A stretch of 64,000 bases of DNA from Stomorhina lunata. Lineage: Eukaryota; Arthropoda; Insecta; Diptera; Rhiniidae. Position 1 is the first letter of the stretch. Each line of letters begins with the position of its first letter. The notes under the pieces were generated by a model. That model had not been told where the DNA came from. It searched no databases and saw nothing but the letters and a program-made list of their open reading frames with translations. Position numbers and translations under genes: made by a program. The stretch covers positions 108,371,468 through 108,435,467 of the forward strand of contig OW121743.1 of the NCBI GenBank assembly GCA_933228675.1, read 5' to 3'. This document shows positions 1-13,300 of the stretch, in pieces.

Positions 1-599
1 ATAATGTGTAATGTGTTGTAAACATTTCGTTAAAACTTATTTTATAAAGTTTAGCGGATCCTGCACAAGGAAAAAAAAGACTTGAGACAATTTAATTTTA
101 TCATAATATATTTAAAGTATTTTTGTGTAACATATTTTTTTATAATTTATGTTACAGTTTCTTCAGCTTCTTTTTGGGATTGAAAATTTTATTTTCACCA
201 AAATTTTATTTAAAAAACGTATCTTCAAATATGTTCTTATAGATAGATTTTGGTGTGATCTTTTATAGTATGAGAATTACGGGCTTTTTAAATTTCAAAA
301 ATTATACGGCATAACTTTAGAAGATTAATCCGATATAAACTGGTATATCAAACAAAAGCTACTGAAAGTATCATTCAAATGATATATTATACATTCTTCC
401 GATTTATAAAGATTAAGAGCTCATATACTCAAAATTTATTTTTACAACCGACTTTGTTTATAAAAATGAGCATATCTTAAAATAACATAGATATAAGTAT
501 GGTCTTTTATATAATGAATTTTATACAGGATATACTGGGCTTTTATATAACATAAACTACTTAGCTCTAGCATATGTAGCGAGTTAGTTATGACAGCGT

Positions 600-674
600 A
601 AAATTTTACTTCTATTGAGTTAGAGTTATATAAATAGTATTTATGTAACTCTAACTCAATAGAAGTAAAATTTT
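600..674. repeat. Perfect 29-bp-stem inverted repeat (hairpin)
   Basis: Arm 600-628 begins AAAATTTTACTTCTATTGAG. It is the exact reverse complement of arm 646-674, with a 17-base A/T loop between them. The stem is perfect, which is unlikely by chance even in AT-rich DNA. It could be a tiny foldback element or a transcribed hairpin; no target-site duplication is obvious. Confidence 0.85.
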
Positions 675-1000
675 ATTTATTAAATATACATTTTTATATT
701 ATACATAAAATGTATATATTTTTTTGTCTATATCTGAAAAAATAAATAAATAAATATTATCTGCAACTTCTGTCGACGCTTAAAAAAATGATTTCTATTT
801 GAATGAATGTATTCTAATTTTAACAGGTTGTAGCCTGCAGTCGTGATTGTGTTTATAATATAATAGCAAACCGAAACTGGGATTTTTAAAAGTAGTATGG
901 TAGCTTAATTTGAGAAAAGAAAATAATAATTCGATCAAACGTCAGAAAGTTAATATGGCTGACAAAAGAGAGAACGGTTATACCTTACTAATTTCTTTTA

Positions 1001-1060
1001 TCATGACACCAAATATAACCGGTATTGGTTTTCAAAACCGAGAAATTTAAAAACTGACTA
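1001..1060 (-). repeat. Fragment of the CAGGGGTG-ended element family
   Basis: On the minus strand this 60-base stretch matches 40911-40971, the subterminal part of the element at 40892-41993. Shared blocks include GGTTTTGAAAACCAATAC and TTTGGTGTCATGA. It is a truncated relic and neither terminal sequence is present. Confidence 0.7.
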
Positions 1061-2659
1061 AGTAGGAGATAATTCAAAGAAAATTTACTTATATTCCTGT
1101 CCGTAGTATTTTATAATATTTACATATATACAATCTCGATCAAGATTCTCAATTTCGCATTCTTCAAAATTTTAAAGATAACTTTGATTTGAGCAATAAC
1201 GTCTGTCAATAAAATAATTTTTCAAATTCTAATACATTAACAATATTTGATTAATAGGTTTTCAATTAAGTATCATCAGACATATGTAAAAGATAAGCAA
1301 AGAAATATTATCATTTGTAAATTACATTCAAAATCAATTATAATCCGTCTCTTCAATTATCCATTAATCGCCTGTCGCCATAATTATAATTTGATAGATA
1401 TTTAATGCATTTATTTATGTGGGAAAGAAACCTAATCATATTTATTTTCAAACATTTTTTCTGCATTAAATATGAAGTATTTAACATTAATGTATAAAAT
1501 GTATTTACATAGTTTACTTCAATGTAATTTCTTCTATTTTACTTTTACACAAAAGACGAGACAGATTTTTTCACAATGATAAAACTAAATACACGAAACG
1601 ACTAAATGCAAAGCAAAAAAAAAAAACAAAACTGACAACCGCACAATTCCTGATAATAAAAAAGGAACCTTTACTTTCTACTGCCAAAGGAATGATAAAG
1701 GAAATAAGTGTATGTATGTGTTTCTTACTTAAGAGTACTTAGAATATTATACATAAGTAATATGGATAGGAATGTCCTTAAGGCATCATTAATTTTATTT
1801 AACGTCTGTAAAAATTTGCATCTTAAAAAATTGTTGTCAATTGAGAATATGAAATAATAAGAAAAAAAAAAAGAAAACTGAACAAGAAATAACATAAATG
1901 CTGTAATTACTGGTTGTTAAAAAGCGGTAGTTATTTAAATTATGCTCCGCTTTTGCTTACTTTACGTCATTTACTTGCCAACATTTAGAGTTTTTTCTTT
2001 CATTCATTCGTTTCATTGGAACGTGTAGACAGACGTTCGGTATGAATGACACTTTATGAAATAACTTTGAGTTACTTTTTTAGAATTGCCCTGGAGGAAG
2101 GTGTTTGTTTTATTTAAATATTTAACCAATTAATCATTTGACAACACATGTTTAAAATGATATAAATTAAAATAAATTTTTTAAGGAATTTATTTTATGT
2201 TTTTTTCTTAACGTTTTTATCAATGAATTAATCAAGCAACCCCTCCAAAATTGGTTTGAAAATTGTTTGAATGAATCATACTTTCCAGTTACACGATTTA
2301 AAAATGAAGTAAGGAATAGAAATAGAAGAAACACTTTGAGTTCTTTTTCATTTTGGAAATTATAAATATTTAAGTAAGGAAGTAAAATTGGTTAAGACCG
2401 ACCTTAAGATACTCTAAATTTTGGAAATTGATTTTTGCACTTTGATAAAAACAAATATTTTTAAAATAAATATTTAGGAAAATAACAGTTTTCCTTCATA
2501 TCTTTATTTAAATCCTAAAAGACACAAAATTTTTGAGAAAAATGCAAGAAGTGGGAAGCGAAGGAAGATGAAAATTGTTTGTGTTTTCTTCAGTCAATGA
2601 TCTACGCGTTTACTTATGGTTTATGAACATAATTCTGAAAGGTTTTGTTTGTAAAATAA

Positions 2660-2842
2660 GTAATAATGCGAGGTTTTCGGTCTGTCTAAATTGGGGATAA
2701 TCCTTCTGAAGAAATGGCCTAAGCAACCCTCGAAACGCTTCGATTAATTTTGGTTTCTCCGCAAACAATTTTTGGCTTTTTATCAATAAATTGGTCTGTT
2801 ACATTAATAAATAAATGCAACAGATTTGGGATCAAATGTGAA
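2660..2842 (+). mobile_element. Penelope-like/retrozyme-like fragment with decayed hammerhead
   Basis: This region is homologous in order to 38180-38340. It has the 'GGTTTTCG-TCTGTCTA' lead-in, then TAATCCT, a CGAAACGC block, 'GGTTTCTCCGCAAACAATTT', and a closing TTGGGATC-like end. The hammerhead core is degenerate: CTGAAGA replaces CTGATGA, and GCTTC replaces GCGTC after GAAAC. It is probably inactive. Assignment to Penelope-like elements is inferred from the ribozyme-bearing relative at 31053-31098. Confidence 0.6.
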
Positions 2843-2950
2843 TAGTCATTCTTTTTGAAAAATGCAAGAACTTGAAAAGTTTTTAAAAGTTTTGCGATTT
2901 TTACAAATTTTTATATCAATATTGAATGCTAATAAAAATTTATTAAAAAA

Positions 2951-2999
2951 TGTTACTGTAGTGTATTACACTAAAATCCCAACTTATTACAATAAACCT
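2951..2999 (-). repeat. Short Penelope-like family fragment
   Basis: On the minus strand this matches the tail of the family copy at 38003-38362 (TGTAATAAATTGGGAT followed by the block that pairs with ACTGTAGTGTATT). It lies about 110 bases downstream of the previous copy in the opposite orientation. Confidence 0.55.
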
Positions 3000-3059
3000 T
3001 TTTTAAGAAAATTGATTTTATTATCGCCCTTAGGTCTTATATCGTAGCTATGTTCGAAT

Positions 3060-3946
3060 TAGGACCGATTGCAACGAAATTAGGAAAAAAATTTATTGAA
3101 AGATTTTAATCAAAAGTTTTTTTTATTGAACTATTTTACGTCAAAAAATTTCCATGAAAATTTTGTAAGTACAACAATTTTAAATTAAAAACATCATAAA
3201 AAAGATTTTTATATTAAAAAGTATCTTTCCAAAAAATTTGAATCGAATTTTTTTTTTGTGAAAATTTTTTATAATATAATATCCATGAAAAAATTTTAAC
3301 ACAAAAGATTTTTTTGAAAACTTGAAAACGTTTACATACAAATTTTCCACACAAAAAACTTTTCATACAAATTCTTCCAAGAAATATTTAAAAATCGAAA
3401 ATTTTTCAATAAAAAACTTTTTTTTACAAAATATTTGTAAAAAAAAAATTTTATAAAAAATTATTTTATAAAAAAATTTTATATGAAATATTTTTGTCTA
3501 TTAAAAAACCGTTTACATCGAAAAAGCTTTATAAAAAAAGGCTTATAGAAAATTTTTTACAAAAAAATTTATATCTAAAAATATTCTGCACTTAAAAAAT
3601 TTTTTGTGAAAAAATTTTATATCGAAAAATTTTTATAAAAAAATATTTTTCATCTTAAATTTTTTACAAAATAATTTTACAGTAAAATTTTCTATGATAG
3701 AATTTTACATTAAAAATTTTCTATGAGAAAATTTCCCATCAACACTTGTTTGCATAAAAATTTTTATAAACAAAAAATTTCTATGAAAAAATTTTATATC
3801 GAACATTTTTAGTGAAAAAATTTTACATACAAGTTTCAATTAAAGTAATTATAGATCGTAAATTGTATATGAACAAAAATTGTAAAATCAAACATTTTCT
3901 AAAATTGTTTATTCTATATGACATTCTAAGGTAAAAATTTAAACCG
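3060..3946. repeat. Degenerate A/T-tract minisatellite-like DNA
   Basis: AAAATTTT-type blocks are spaced roughly every 14-30 bases (for example 'ATTTTACATTAAAAATTTTC') but there is no clean repeat unit. It reads as an old, diverged relative of the array that follows. Confidence 0.6.
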
Positions 3947-5185
3947 ATTAAATTAAATTAAAAATTTTAACCGAACATTTTGGTATTAAAAATTTTTAAC
4001 CGAAAATTATTCTATAAAAACTTTTAACCGAAAATTTTTCTATAAAAATTTTTAACCGAAAATTTTTCTATAAAAATTTTTAACCGAAAATTTTTCTATA
4101 AAAATTTTTAACCGAAAATTTTTCTATAAAAATTTTTAACCGAAAATTTTTCTATAAAAATTTTTAACCGAAAATTTTTCTATAAAAATTTTTAACCGAA
4201 AATTTTTCTATAAAAATTTTTAACCCAAAATTTTTCTATAAAAATTTTTAACCCAAAATTTTTCTATAAAAATCTTTATCCCAAAACTTTTCTATAAAAA
4301 TCTTCAACCGAAAATTTTTCTATAACAATTTTTAACCGAAAATTTTTCTATAAAAATTTTTAGCCGAAAATTTTTCTATAAAAAAAATTTTTAACAGAAA
4401 ATTTTTCTATAAAAAAAAAAAATTTTAACCGAAAATTTTTGTATAAAAAAAAAATTTTAACCGAAAATTTTTCTATAAAAAAAAAAATTTTAACCGAAAA
4501 TTTTTCTATAAAAAAAAAAATTTTAACCGAAAATTTTTCTATAAAAATTTTTAACCGAAAATTTTTCTATAAAAATTTTTAACCGAAAATTTTTCTATAA
4601 AAATTTTTAACCGAAAATTTTTCTATAAAAATTTTTAACCGAAAATTTTTCTATAAAAATTTTTAACCGAAAATTTTTCTATAAAAATTTTTAACCAAAA
4701 ATTTTTCTATAAAAATTTTTAACAGAAAATTTTTCTATAAAAATTGTTAACCGAAAATTCTTCTATAAAAATTTTTAACCGAAAATTCTTCTATAAAAAT
4801 TTTTAACCAAAAATTTTTCTATAAAAATTTTTCAATAAAAATTTTTAACCGAAAATTTTTCTATAAAAATTTTTAACCGAAAATTTTTTTATAAAAATTT
4901 TTAACCGAAAATTTTTCTATAAAAATTTTTAACCGAAAATTTTCCTATAAAAATTTTTAACCGAAAATTTTTCTATAAAAATTTTAAACCGAAATTTTTT
5001 CTATAAAAATTTTAAACCGAAATTTTTTCTATAAAAATTTTTAACCGAAAATTTTTCTATAAAAATTTTTGACCGAAAATTTGTCTATAAAAATTTTAAC
5101 CGAAGATTTTTTATTAAAAATTTTTAACCGGAAATTTTTGTTATACAAATTTTTTTTAGACAAATTTTCGACCCAAAATTTTTCA
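3947..5185. repeat. 28-bp minisatellite, 'AACCGAAAATTTTTCTATAA' type
   Basis: About 40 head-to-tail copies of a 28-base unit, AACCGAAAATTTTTCTATAA followed by AAATTTTT. The copies around 4020-4230 and 4530-4690 are almost perfect. Copies with extra A-runs (4375-4520) mark a local subfamily. A 69-codon ORF starting at 5069 is only a translation of the array edge and the DNA just beyond it. Confidence 0.95.
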
Positions 5186-5279
5186 TCTTCAGGAGAAGCA
5201 TCCTTACTTGTAGACGTATTAAAAAAGTTGCATTATTACCTATTTTACAAACACAATCATTACGAGTTATGTTTTTAAA

Positions 5280-6110
5280 TAAAATTTAAAAGCTTAGATT
5301 ATCGACTAAATAAAAAGACCTTAATAAATGTAATAAACTCGGATTAAGTGCGAATAATTTTTCTTTTAAATAAAATTTTATGAAAACAATTTAATAAGAA
5401 AGTTTTCACTTAAAATAATTGTTAAATATTGTAATTATACATGAAAAAATTAAATTCCGAAAATTTTATAAAAAAATTTTTACGAAAAAATTGTATTTTA
5501 AAAAAAATTTGCATTGCAAATTTTTAGGAAATATTAATAATAAAAGATTCTGTGGAAAAATTGTAACCCAAACTTTTTAAATAAAATTGTTCTTTAAATA
5601 ATTACATTGAAATTTTTCTATAAAATTTTTATCAAAAATTTTTCATATCAAAAGTTTTTGAAAAAAAAAATTAATAAAATTATTTGTAAAAAAATTTTAA
5701 TATTGAAAATTTTTGTCTAATTTGTGAGACCAAATAAATACGAATTTTATTATCTAAGCTAATATATACATTAAGAGAAATTTATGTAAAAATTTTACAT
5801 CTTCAATTTTATAAGAATGTTTTTAATCAAAATAACTGTACATCAAAAATTATCTATGAATTTTCTGAAAAAATTTTTTTGTGAAAAAATTTTACTTCAA
5901 AAATTTTTGGTGAAAAAATTTTCAATTAAAAATTCTTTGTGAAAATTTTTACATCACAAGTTTTTTCTGTAAAGCAACTGCATACAAATTTTCAATAAAA
6001 ATTGTTTTCCATGAAAAAATTTTACATATTAAAAATTTTAAATTAAAATTTTCTATTTAAAAATATTACATAGAAGTTCTTTATTATAAGTTCATGAAAA
6101 CTCATATTAT
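5280..6110. repeat. Degenerate A/T-tract region
   Basis: It consists of irregular AAAATTTTT blocks like those at 3060-3946. I see no coherent unit and no gene. Confidence 0.5.
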
Positions 6111-7366
6111 TTTACAAAAAATTGTATATAAGATATACAAACATCATAAAATAATCAAAGAACTCTTTCCACCTCTGATGGTGTAGGGTATAATGAAAAT
6201 TCCATTTTAAATATATTTTCTATCATTGAATTGTTCTATAATTTGTCAACTTGATTATTTCAAATGTTCTTGACATGTAACATTCTTTTGTCTTTTTTGT
6301 TTTCCTTAAGTTCTTTTCATTTAAGCCCACATCTTTTAAGGGAATTTTCAGAATATTTTCTTTCATTTTTTTTGTTTGACATTGTCAAAGTAATGTTAAA
6401 TTACAGTCATTGTAAGATAAGACGAATATCAACAACATCCACAAACAACTAAAACAAGAATTGTTTAATTTCCAGCCATGAATTTAAAAGATTTTAACAT
6501 TTTTCAATTCCTTTTGCTTAATGTAAGTCATTAATTTACTTCTTCTCCTCCTCAACTTTAACTTCATCTTTAATTTTATTTATTTCTCAAATTTGATTTG
6601 AAATTTGGAAAAAGTGATAAAAATTACAATGGAAAATAAAATAAAAAATGTCATGTCTTATTTCGGATAATTTGAAAAATTTCTTAGTTAATTTATTTAT
6701 TTATTTGTTGCTTGAAATTACCAAAACCCAAAATTTTTATTTATTATTTTCATTAGCAGGTCACGTAATTGACTTGAAAATTCATTCATTAAAACCAATT
6801 TTTTTTGATAAACAATAAGAGTAAATTATTCTTGCTTATGATTTTTGTTTGTTTAAAATATTAGCCCTTAGATTAATGATTTATTTCGTGTTTGTTAGTT
6901 AACAAACAGAAAAATACATTTTGAATATTATTTAAAATTCCCTTAAAAAAATAAATAGAAACGTGTTTTTTTAATTTTGGAAAAAAACCTTTGGTTTCAT
7001 CTTATTTTTCCCTAATTAAAGTAGAGCAACATTAATTTGTTCCACTCTAATTATTTGGTAATTGCAATTTTCTTTAGTTTTGCCTGGGTTATAATTAAAA
7101 AGAAATTAGAAACTTTTTGTTTCACATAAATAAATAGAATGTTAGCTTAAATAATAAAGGGGGAAGAACCGAGTTTGTTATTTAAAATTTACCTTGATGA
7201 AGAGCTTGGACAGTGTTAAAAATATAGGGGAAAGAAAAATTTTAATTTTACAAAAAGCACTAACTATAAAAATTCATACATTTTATTAACAAAATGTGTT
7301 ACAATTTACTACTTTAAAGTACTATATAGATTTTATTCGTTTTAAAAAAGATTATATTTAGCATTA
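6111..7366. other. Noncoding AT-rich region with FR1 remnant
   Basis: No gene is seen. At 6168-6192 the text CTTTCCACCTCTGATGGTGT followed by AGGGTATAATG is a decayed terminal piece of dispersed repeat FR1 (complete copies at 23799 and 31793). The remainder is unremarkable. Confidence 0.5.
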
Positions 7367-7445
7367 GTATTTATTCCATAAACTATATTTTTTTTTATTA
7401 TATGGGTTTTCGATAAACCGCCCTGCAGTAAATGCCGTCAGAGAA
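7367..7445 (+). repeat. 79-bp direct repeat, copy 1
   Basis: This sequence, beginning GTATTTATTCCATAAACTAT and ending GCCGTCAGAGAA, recurs at 8057-8135, 690 bases downstream, apparently without mismatch. The pair could be a local tandem duplication or the flanks of an insertion. Confidence 0.85.
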
Positions 7446-7809
7446 ACAATACTGTTTTGCTATTGACAATGTCTCCAGTACTACTTGCCTATTTTGCCCC
7501 ATCCAATGTTATATACTATTGACATTTAACATTTAGAGTTCCTACGAAATCGACCAGTAGACATTACCACTATTTACTTTGTATTGACTTTGTAGTTCTT
7601 TTGGTCCAAATGGAGACATTGGGATCAAATCGGGGCCTATTGATATACATATATGTTGACACATTCGTTGACAATGTCACCAGATATATACTAGAATAGT
7701 TGTCTCTATATATTCACTATTTCAGTACTGAACTAAAATTGGGGACATTTGAATTGATGTTACACAAAGTGTTGACATGGAGACACATGACCCCAGTTTT
7801 ACTACAGGG
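7421..7809. mobile_element. Possible small MITE with CCCTG ends
   Basis: CCCTGCAGTAAA at 7421-7432 and TTTACTACAGGG at 7798-7809 are near-perfect inverted ends of a 389-base segment with no coding capacity. The interior repeats TGTCTCC and GGAGACAT in both orientations. No convincing target-site duplication is visible, and the left end is part of the 79-bp direct repeat. The superfamily is not assigned. Confidence 0.4.
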
Positions 7810-8056
7810 CGAAGCGTTTTATGTATGTAAATAGTATAAATAGCAGAACCCGTTCTGCTTTGCTGGACTTAACAAAGTATACATGTATATGCTTCGTATG
7901 CACTCTACCCCTAACTATTTTCCTGTCCCCATAGGTTTTTAAAAACGCAGCTACTGATCTCCTCGGAACACATGACATGAAGATAAGCACTTTCGCCCTC
8001 TCTTATACGGCGTCGACAAACCCCAAAATGGACTTTGAAGCAATCTTTTAATCACG

Positions 8057-8135
8057 GTATTTATTCCATAAACTATATTTTTTTTTATTATATGGGTTTT
8101 CGATAAACCGCCCTGCAGTAAATGCCGTCAGAGAA
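8057..8135 (+). repeat. 79-bp direct repeat, copy 2
   Basis: Second copy of 7367-7445. It is followed at once by an A-run and then by the minisatellite at 8165. Confidence 0.85.
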
Positions 8136-8164
8136 CAAAAAAAAATAGCATATTATACTTTTAA

Positions 8165-8440
8165 CTAAAATAGGTTTTTTTTATCAAAAATTTTTCTATA
8201 AAACATTTTTTATCAAAAATATTTCTATAGAAAATATTTTTATCAAAAATTTTTCTAGAGAAAATTTTTTTATCAAAAATTTTTCTATAGAAAATATTTT
8301 TATCAAAAATTTTTCCAGAGAAAATTTTTTTATCAAAAATTTTTCCAGAGAAAATTTTTTTATCAAAAATTTTTTTTTAGAAAATTTTTTATAGAAATTT
8401 TTTTACAAAAATTTTTCTATAGAAAACTTTTTTAGAAAAA
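8165..8440. repeat. ~29-bp minisatellite, 'TTTTTATCAAAAATTTTTC' type
   Basis: About nine copies of TATCAAAAATTTTTC plus TATAGAAAATTTTTT. The unit is the reverse complement of the 30-bp GATAAAAAA/TTTTCTATA unit that forms the large arrays at 33720-38645 and 60296-64000, so it is a small inverted outlier of that family. Confidence 0.85.
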
Positions 8441-10335
8441 ATGAAAATGATTATTTTTGGCAGTAGTACTTTTAAATAAAATTAAAGAAGTTGTTTTTAT
8501 GATATGGTAAACTATTTAGGACAACCTCTTCAAAAATCCCAAAAATTTGAAAAAAAAAAATGAAAAAAATCGATTTAAAAAATTTTAAATTTCTGGTGTT
8601 TTGTAACTCATAAAAAAATGTTAAAGTAAATGTATTTTTTTTTTGTTGACCAGTGTAATCTAAGCTAACGATTCCAATATCGGTTTGGTTTTAAAATTAG
8701 TTCTTTGAATTATTTTCGATTTTTTTTTTCTGAAACGCCCTAATTTATATCATCAAAAAAACTTTAAAGCTCTTGATTTAAAATAAATGATCTCATCTAT
8801 AGTTGGACATGTTCAATAAATTAATCCTTCCTTTTTCGCATCAAAATTAATTATTTACTTTGTAAAATGTCAAGTATTTCGTTGTTCCAACATCAAACAA
8901 AATATTTACTTAAGCTTCCAGGTAAGACGACGACCACCGTAAAACTTAAGCTTTTAATACAACAATAACAATAACCACTTTTAGGATTAATTATAGACCA
9001 TCTGATGGCATTTATGCACTAAAATGTTGATACAATATAAAGAAAACGTTAATTCCACATAATTACATACAATTTGCTCAATTAAAACTGAATGTTTCAA
9101 GTTGAAGTTTTTAATTTTTTTTGCGCACTCGAATGTTGAATGTGTGTTTTTAAATTTCCAGTAATTTATCTTTGGAGGTAAGAAAGTGAAGAAGATGTAC
9201 GGCCGAGTAAAAGGTAACAATTGCCGAAACAAAAATGATTTCCTTAAAAGAAAAAGAAATGAATCCAAAAAAAAAATCTTAAAACAAACAAAAATCATGT
9301 TTTTGTTTACGAGAAAAAATGTTTGTCATTAAGTGTTTTTTTTTTATTTTAAAAGATTTAATGATGTTAAATTAGTATGTTGTTGGTTCATATAAGACAA
9401 AACATACAGATAAATCAATCACTCATTCAATCAGTCATTCGGTCAATCAGCAACAATTTCTTAACATCAACTTCAATGACTGTAAGACAATTGATCACAA
9501 TTTAGATCTTGTCTAAGATAAAATAAATAAATATTTACTCTCGATCTTATAAGACAGTCAATATTTACTTTCTGTAACAGATTTGCCCAATTACCTACAT
9601 TTATTACGGGAATATGGGTATTATAAATTTTACCTCCATTTGCTGAGGAAAAAGAAAGTTTTTTGTAACTTTTAACCAGAATTTTGCACTACATTTAATT
9701 CTTTGAAATTGTTTTTATTTTTTGAATTTTGTCCTTTTTTCCTTCTTAACCCTTTTTTGACAAGAAAATGAATAATGTTTTGTATAAAATGTTATTGCTG
9801 TTGTCTGGTTTGATCATAATTTACATAAGTTATGATAGGAATCAATTTTTACATCGATCTAAAAAAATTATTATCGTTAATTATAAGGCATTAATTTAAT
9901 ATTCAACCTGAACTTGGTTGCAAGTTGCAGCAACAACAACAGCAACTTTAGGAGTAGCAGCAACAAAATTGAGGGGGCTACACACATGGTAGAAATATAT
10001 AAATTATAATTTTTTGTTTTAGTTTCATCTGGGTAGAAATTTTCAATATGTTACTTTTTTTAGTTAAAAATATGTATGTTAGCAGATACTCCGTATGATG
10101 TCTATAATAATCATGGCCAGTGTCCGTCCATCCATTGTTGCAAGAAGTAAATAACAATTTTATACATGTAACTTTAAGAAAAGATGTCCACACAACACTA
10201 ATTATAGGTATATTGATCCATTATGATCTTATGTTTTCCTTGAGAGGGACGAAATGGAACCATGAAGTTTTTTTTTATAAAGGATTTGGGGGTAATGTGA
10301 CCAGTTTTATACGATCATTTTCTCTATTTGCAACA
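8441..10335. other. Noncoding region
   Basis: No gene is recognised. The ORFs of 103 and 99 codons here have no domain, signal or compositional support. A CAACAACAACAGCAAC-type short repeat lies near 9930-9965. Confidence 0.55.
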
Positions 10336-10339
10336 GCAT

Positions 10340-13300
10340 CGATACAAAAATTTCGGGATAAATATTTTTTTAGGAAAATTTTTGGTATTAAAATTTTTAT
10401 AGAAAATTTTTGTTATTAAAATTTGTTGTAGAAAATTTTTTATCTTTAAATTTTTAAAAGATATGTACTTTTCGGTACTAAAATTATTTATAGAAAATTT
10501 TTTCTATTCAAACTTTTTGATAGGAAACTTTTGATATTAACATTTTTTGTAAAAAACTTCTTATAATAAAATTTTTATAGAAATTTTTTGATCTTAAAAT
10601 TTTTATAGAAAATTTTCGATACTAAAATTTTTTTACAGAAAATTTTCGATATTGAATTTATGTAATAAATTTTCAATATTAAAATTATGTATAGGAAATT
10701 TTTGGTATTAAAATTGCTTAGAAAATTTTCGACACTAAATGTTTTTACTCAAAATTCTCGATATTAACATTTTTTATAAAAAATTTTCGATTATTTTTTA
10801 TAGAAAATTTTCGATACTAAATGTTTTTACTCAAAATTCTCGATATTAAAATTTTTTATATAAAATTTTCGATATTAAAATTTATATACAAAATTTTCGA
10901 AATTAAAATTATATATAGAAATAATTGTTTTTAAAATTTTTTTATATCGAAAATTTTCGATTTTTTTATAGAAAATTTTTTATATAAACATTTTTTATAG
11001 ACAATTTGTAATATTAAAATTTTTTTAGAAAATTTTGGATATAACAATTTTTATAGAAAATTTTTGATATTAAAATTTTTTAAAGAAAATTTTTTATTAA
11101 AAATTTTTGATATTAAAATTTTTTATTAAAAATTTTTGATATTAAAATTTTCTTAAAAAAATTTTTTGATATTAAAATTTTTTAAAGAAAATTTTTAATA
11201 TTGAATTTTTTTATAGAAAATTTTGTATAAAAATTTTCGATTTTCAAATTATTCATAGAAATTTTTTGATATTAAAATTTTTATAGAAAATTTTCGATAT
11301 TAAAATTTTTTTTAGAAAATTTTCGATATTAAAATTTTTTATTGAAAATTTTCGATATTAAAATTTTTATAGAAAATTTTCGGTACTTAAATTATTTATA
11401 GAAAATTTTCGATATAAAAATTTGTTATGTAAAATTTTCGATATTCCAATTTTTTTAAGAAAATTTTCCATATTAAAAATTTTTATGGAAAAATTTCAAT
11501 ATTAAAATTTATAATATTTTATAGAAGATTTTTTATATTAAAATTTTTTATAAAAAATTTTCGATATTCAAATTTTTTATAGAAAATTTTCTATATCAAT
11601 TTTTTATAGAAAATTTTCGATATTGAAATATTTGATAGAAAATTTTGATATTACAATTTTTGGTAGATAATTTCGATATTAACATTTTATATAGAAAATT
11701 TTTAATATTCAAATTTGTATAGAAGATTTTTAATATAACAATTTTCTACAAGGATTTTTTAATATTAAAATTTTTTATACAAAATTTTCGATATTAAAAT
11801 TTTTTATAGAAAATTTTCGATATTAAAATTTTTTATAGAAAATTTTTGATATTAACATTTTTTATAGAAAATTTTTGATATTAAAATTTTTTATAGAAAA
11901 TTTTTGATATTAACATTTTTTATAGAAAATTTTTGATATTAAAATTTTTTATAGAAAATTTTTGATATTAAACTTTTTTATAGAAAATTTTTGATATTAA
12001 AACATTTTATAGAAAACTTTCGATATTAAAATTTATATACAAAATTTTCGAAATTAAAATTATACATAAAAATATTTTCTATAAAATTTTATAGAAGATT
12101 TTTTATATTAAAATTTTTTATAAAAAATTTTCGATATTCAAATTTTTTATAGAAAATTTTCTATATCAATTTTTTATAGAAAATTTTCGATATTGAAATA
12201 TTTGATAGAAAATTTTGATATTACAATTTTTGGTAGATAATTTCGATATTAACATTTTATATAGAAAATTTTTAATATTCAAATTTGTATAGAAAATTTT
12301 TAATATAACAATTTTCTACAAGGATTTTTTAATATTAAAATTTTTTATACAAAATTTTCGATATTAAAATTTTTTATAGAAAATTTTCGATATTAAAATT
12401 TTTTATAGAAAATTTTTGATATTAACATTTTTTATAGAAAATTTTTGATATTAAATTTTTTTTATAGAAAATTTTTGATATAAACATTTTTTATAGACAA
12501 TTTTCAATATTAAAATTTTTTATAGAAAATTTTCGATATTACAATTTTTATAGAAAATTTTTGATATTAAAATTTTTTAAAGAAAATTTTTTATATTGAA
12601 ATTTTTTATAGAAAATTTTGTATAAAAATTTTCGATATTCAAATTTTTCATAGAAATTTTTTGATATTAAAATTTTTAAAGAAAATTTTCGATATTAAAA
12701 TTTTTTATAGAAAATTTTCGATATTAAAATTTTTTATAGAAAATTTTCGATATTAAAATTTGTTATGGAAAATTTTCGATATTAAAATTTGTTATGGAAA
12801 ATTTTCAATATTCAAATTTTTTATAGAAAATTTTCTATATTAAAATTTTTTATGGAAAAATTTCAATATTAAAATTTATAATATTTTATAGAAACTTTTT
12901 TATATTAAAATTTTTTATAGAAAATTTTCGATATTCAAATTTTTTATAGAAAATTTTCTATATCAAATTTTTTTATAGAAAATTTTCGATATTGAAATAT
13001 TTTATAGAAAACTTTGATATTTAAATTTGTATAGAAAACTTTTAATATTTAAATTTGTATAGAAAATTTTTAATATAAAAATTTTTTATAAGGACTTTTT
13101 AATATTAAAATTGTATATAAAAAATTTTCGATATTAAAATTTTTATAAAAATTTTCGATATTAAAATTTTTTATAGAAAATTTTTGATATTAAAATTTTT
13201 TATATTATATTTATATTAAAATTTCATATAAACAGAGTTCAATTTTGAAATTTTTTGTTCAAAATTTTTGACATTAAAGTTTTTTAAGGAAAATTATCGA

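Larger units (their letters stand above)
1..2659. other. Noncoding AT-rich region
   Basis: There is no convincing coding sequence. Apart from the hairpin at 600-674 and the short repeat fragment at 1001-1060, which are listed separately, I see only ordinary AT-rich DNA with short A and T runs. Confidence 0.6.
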
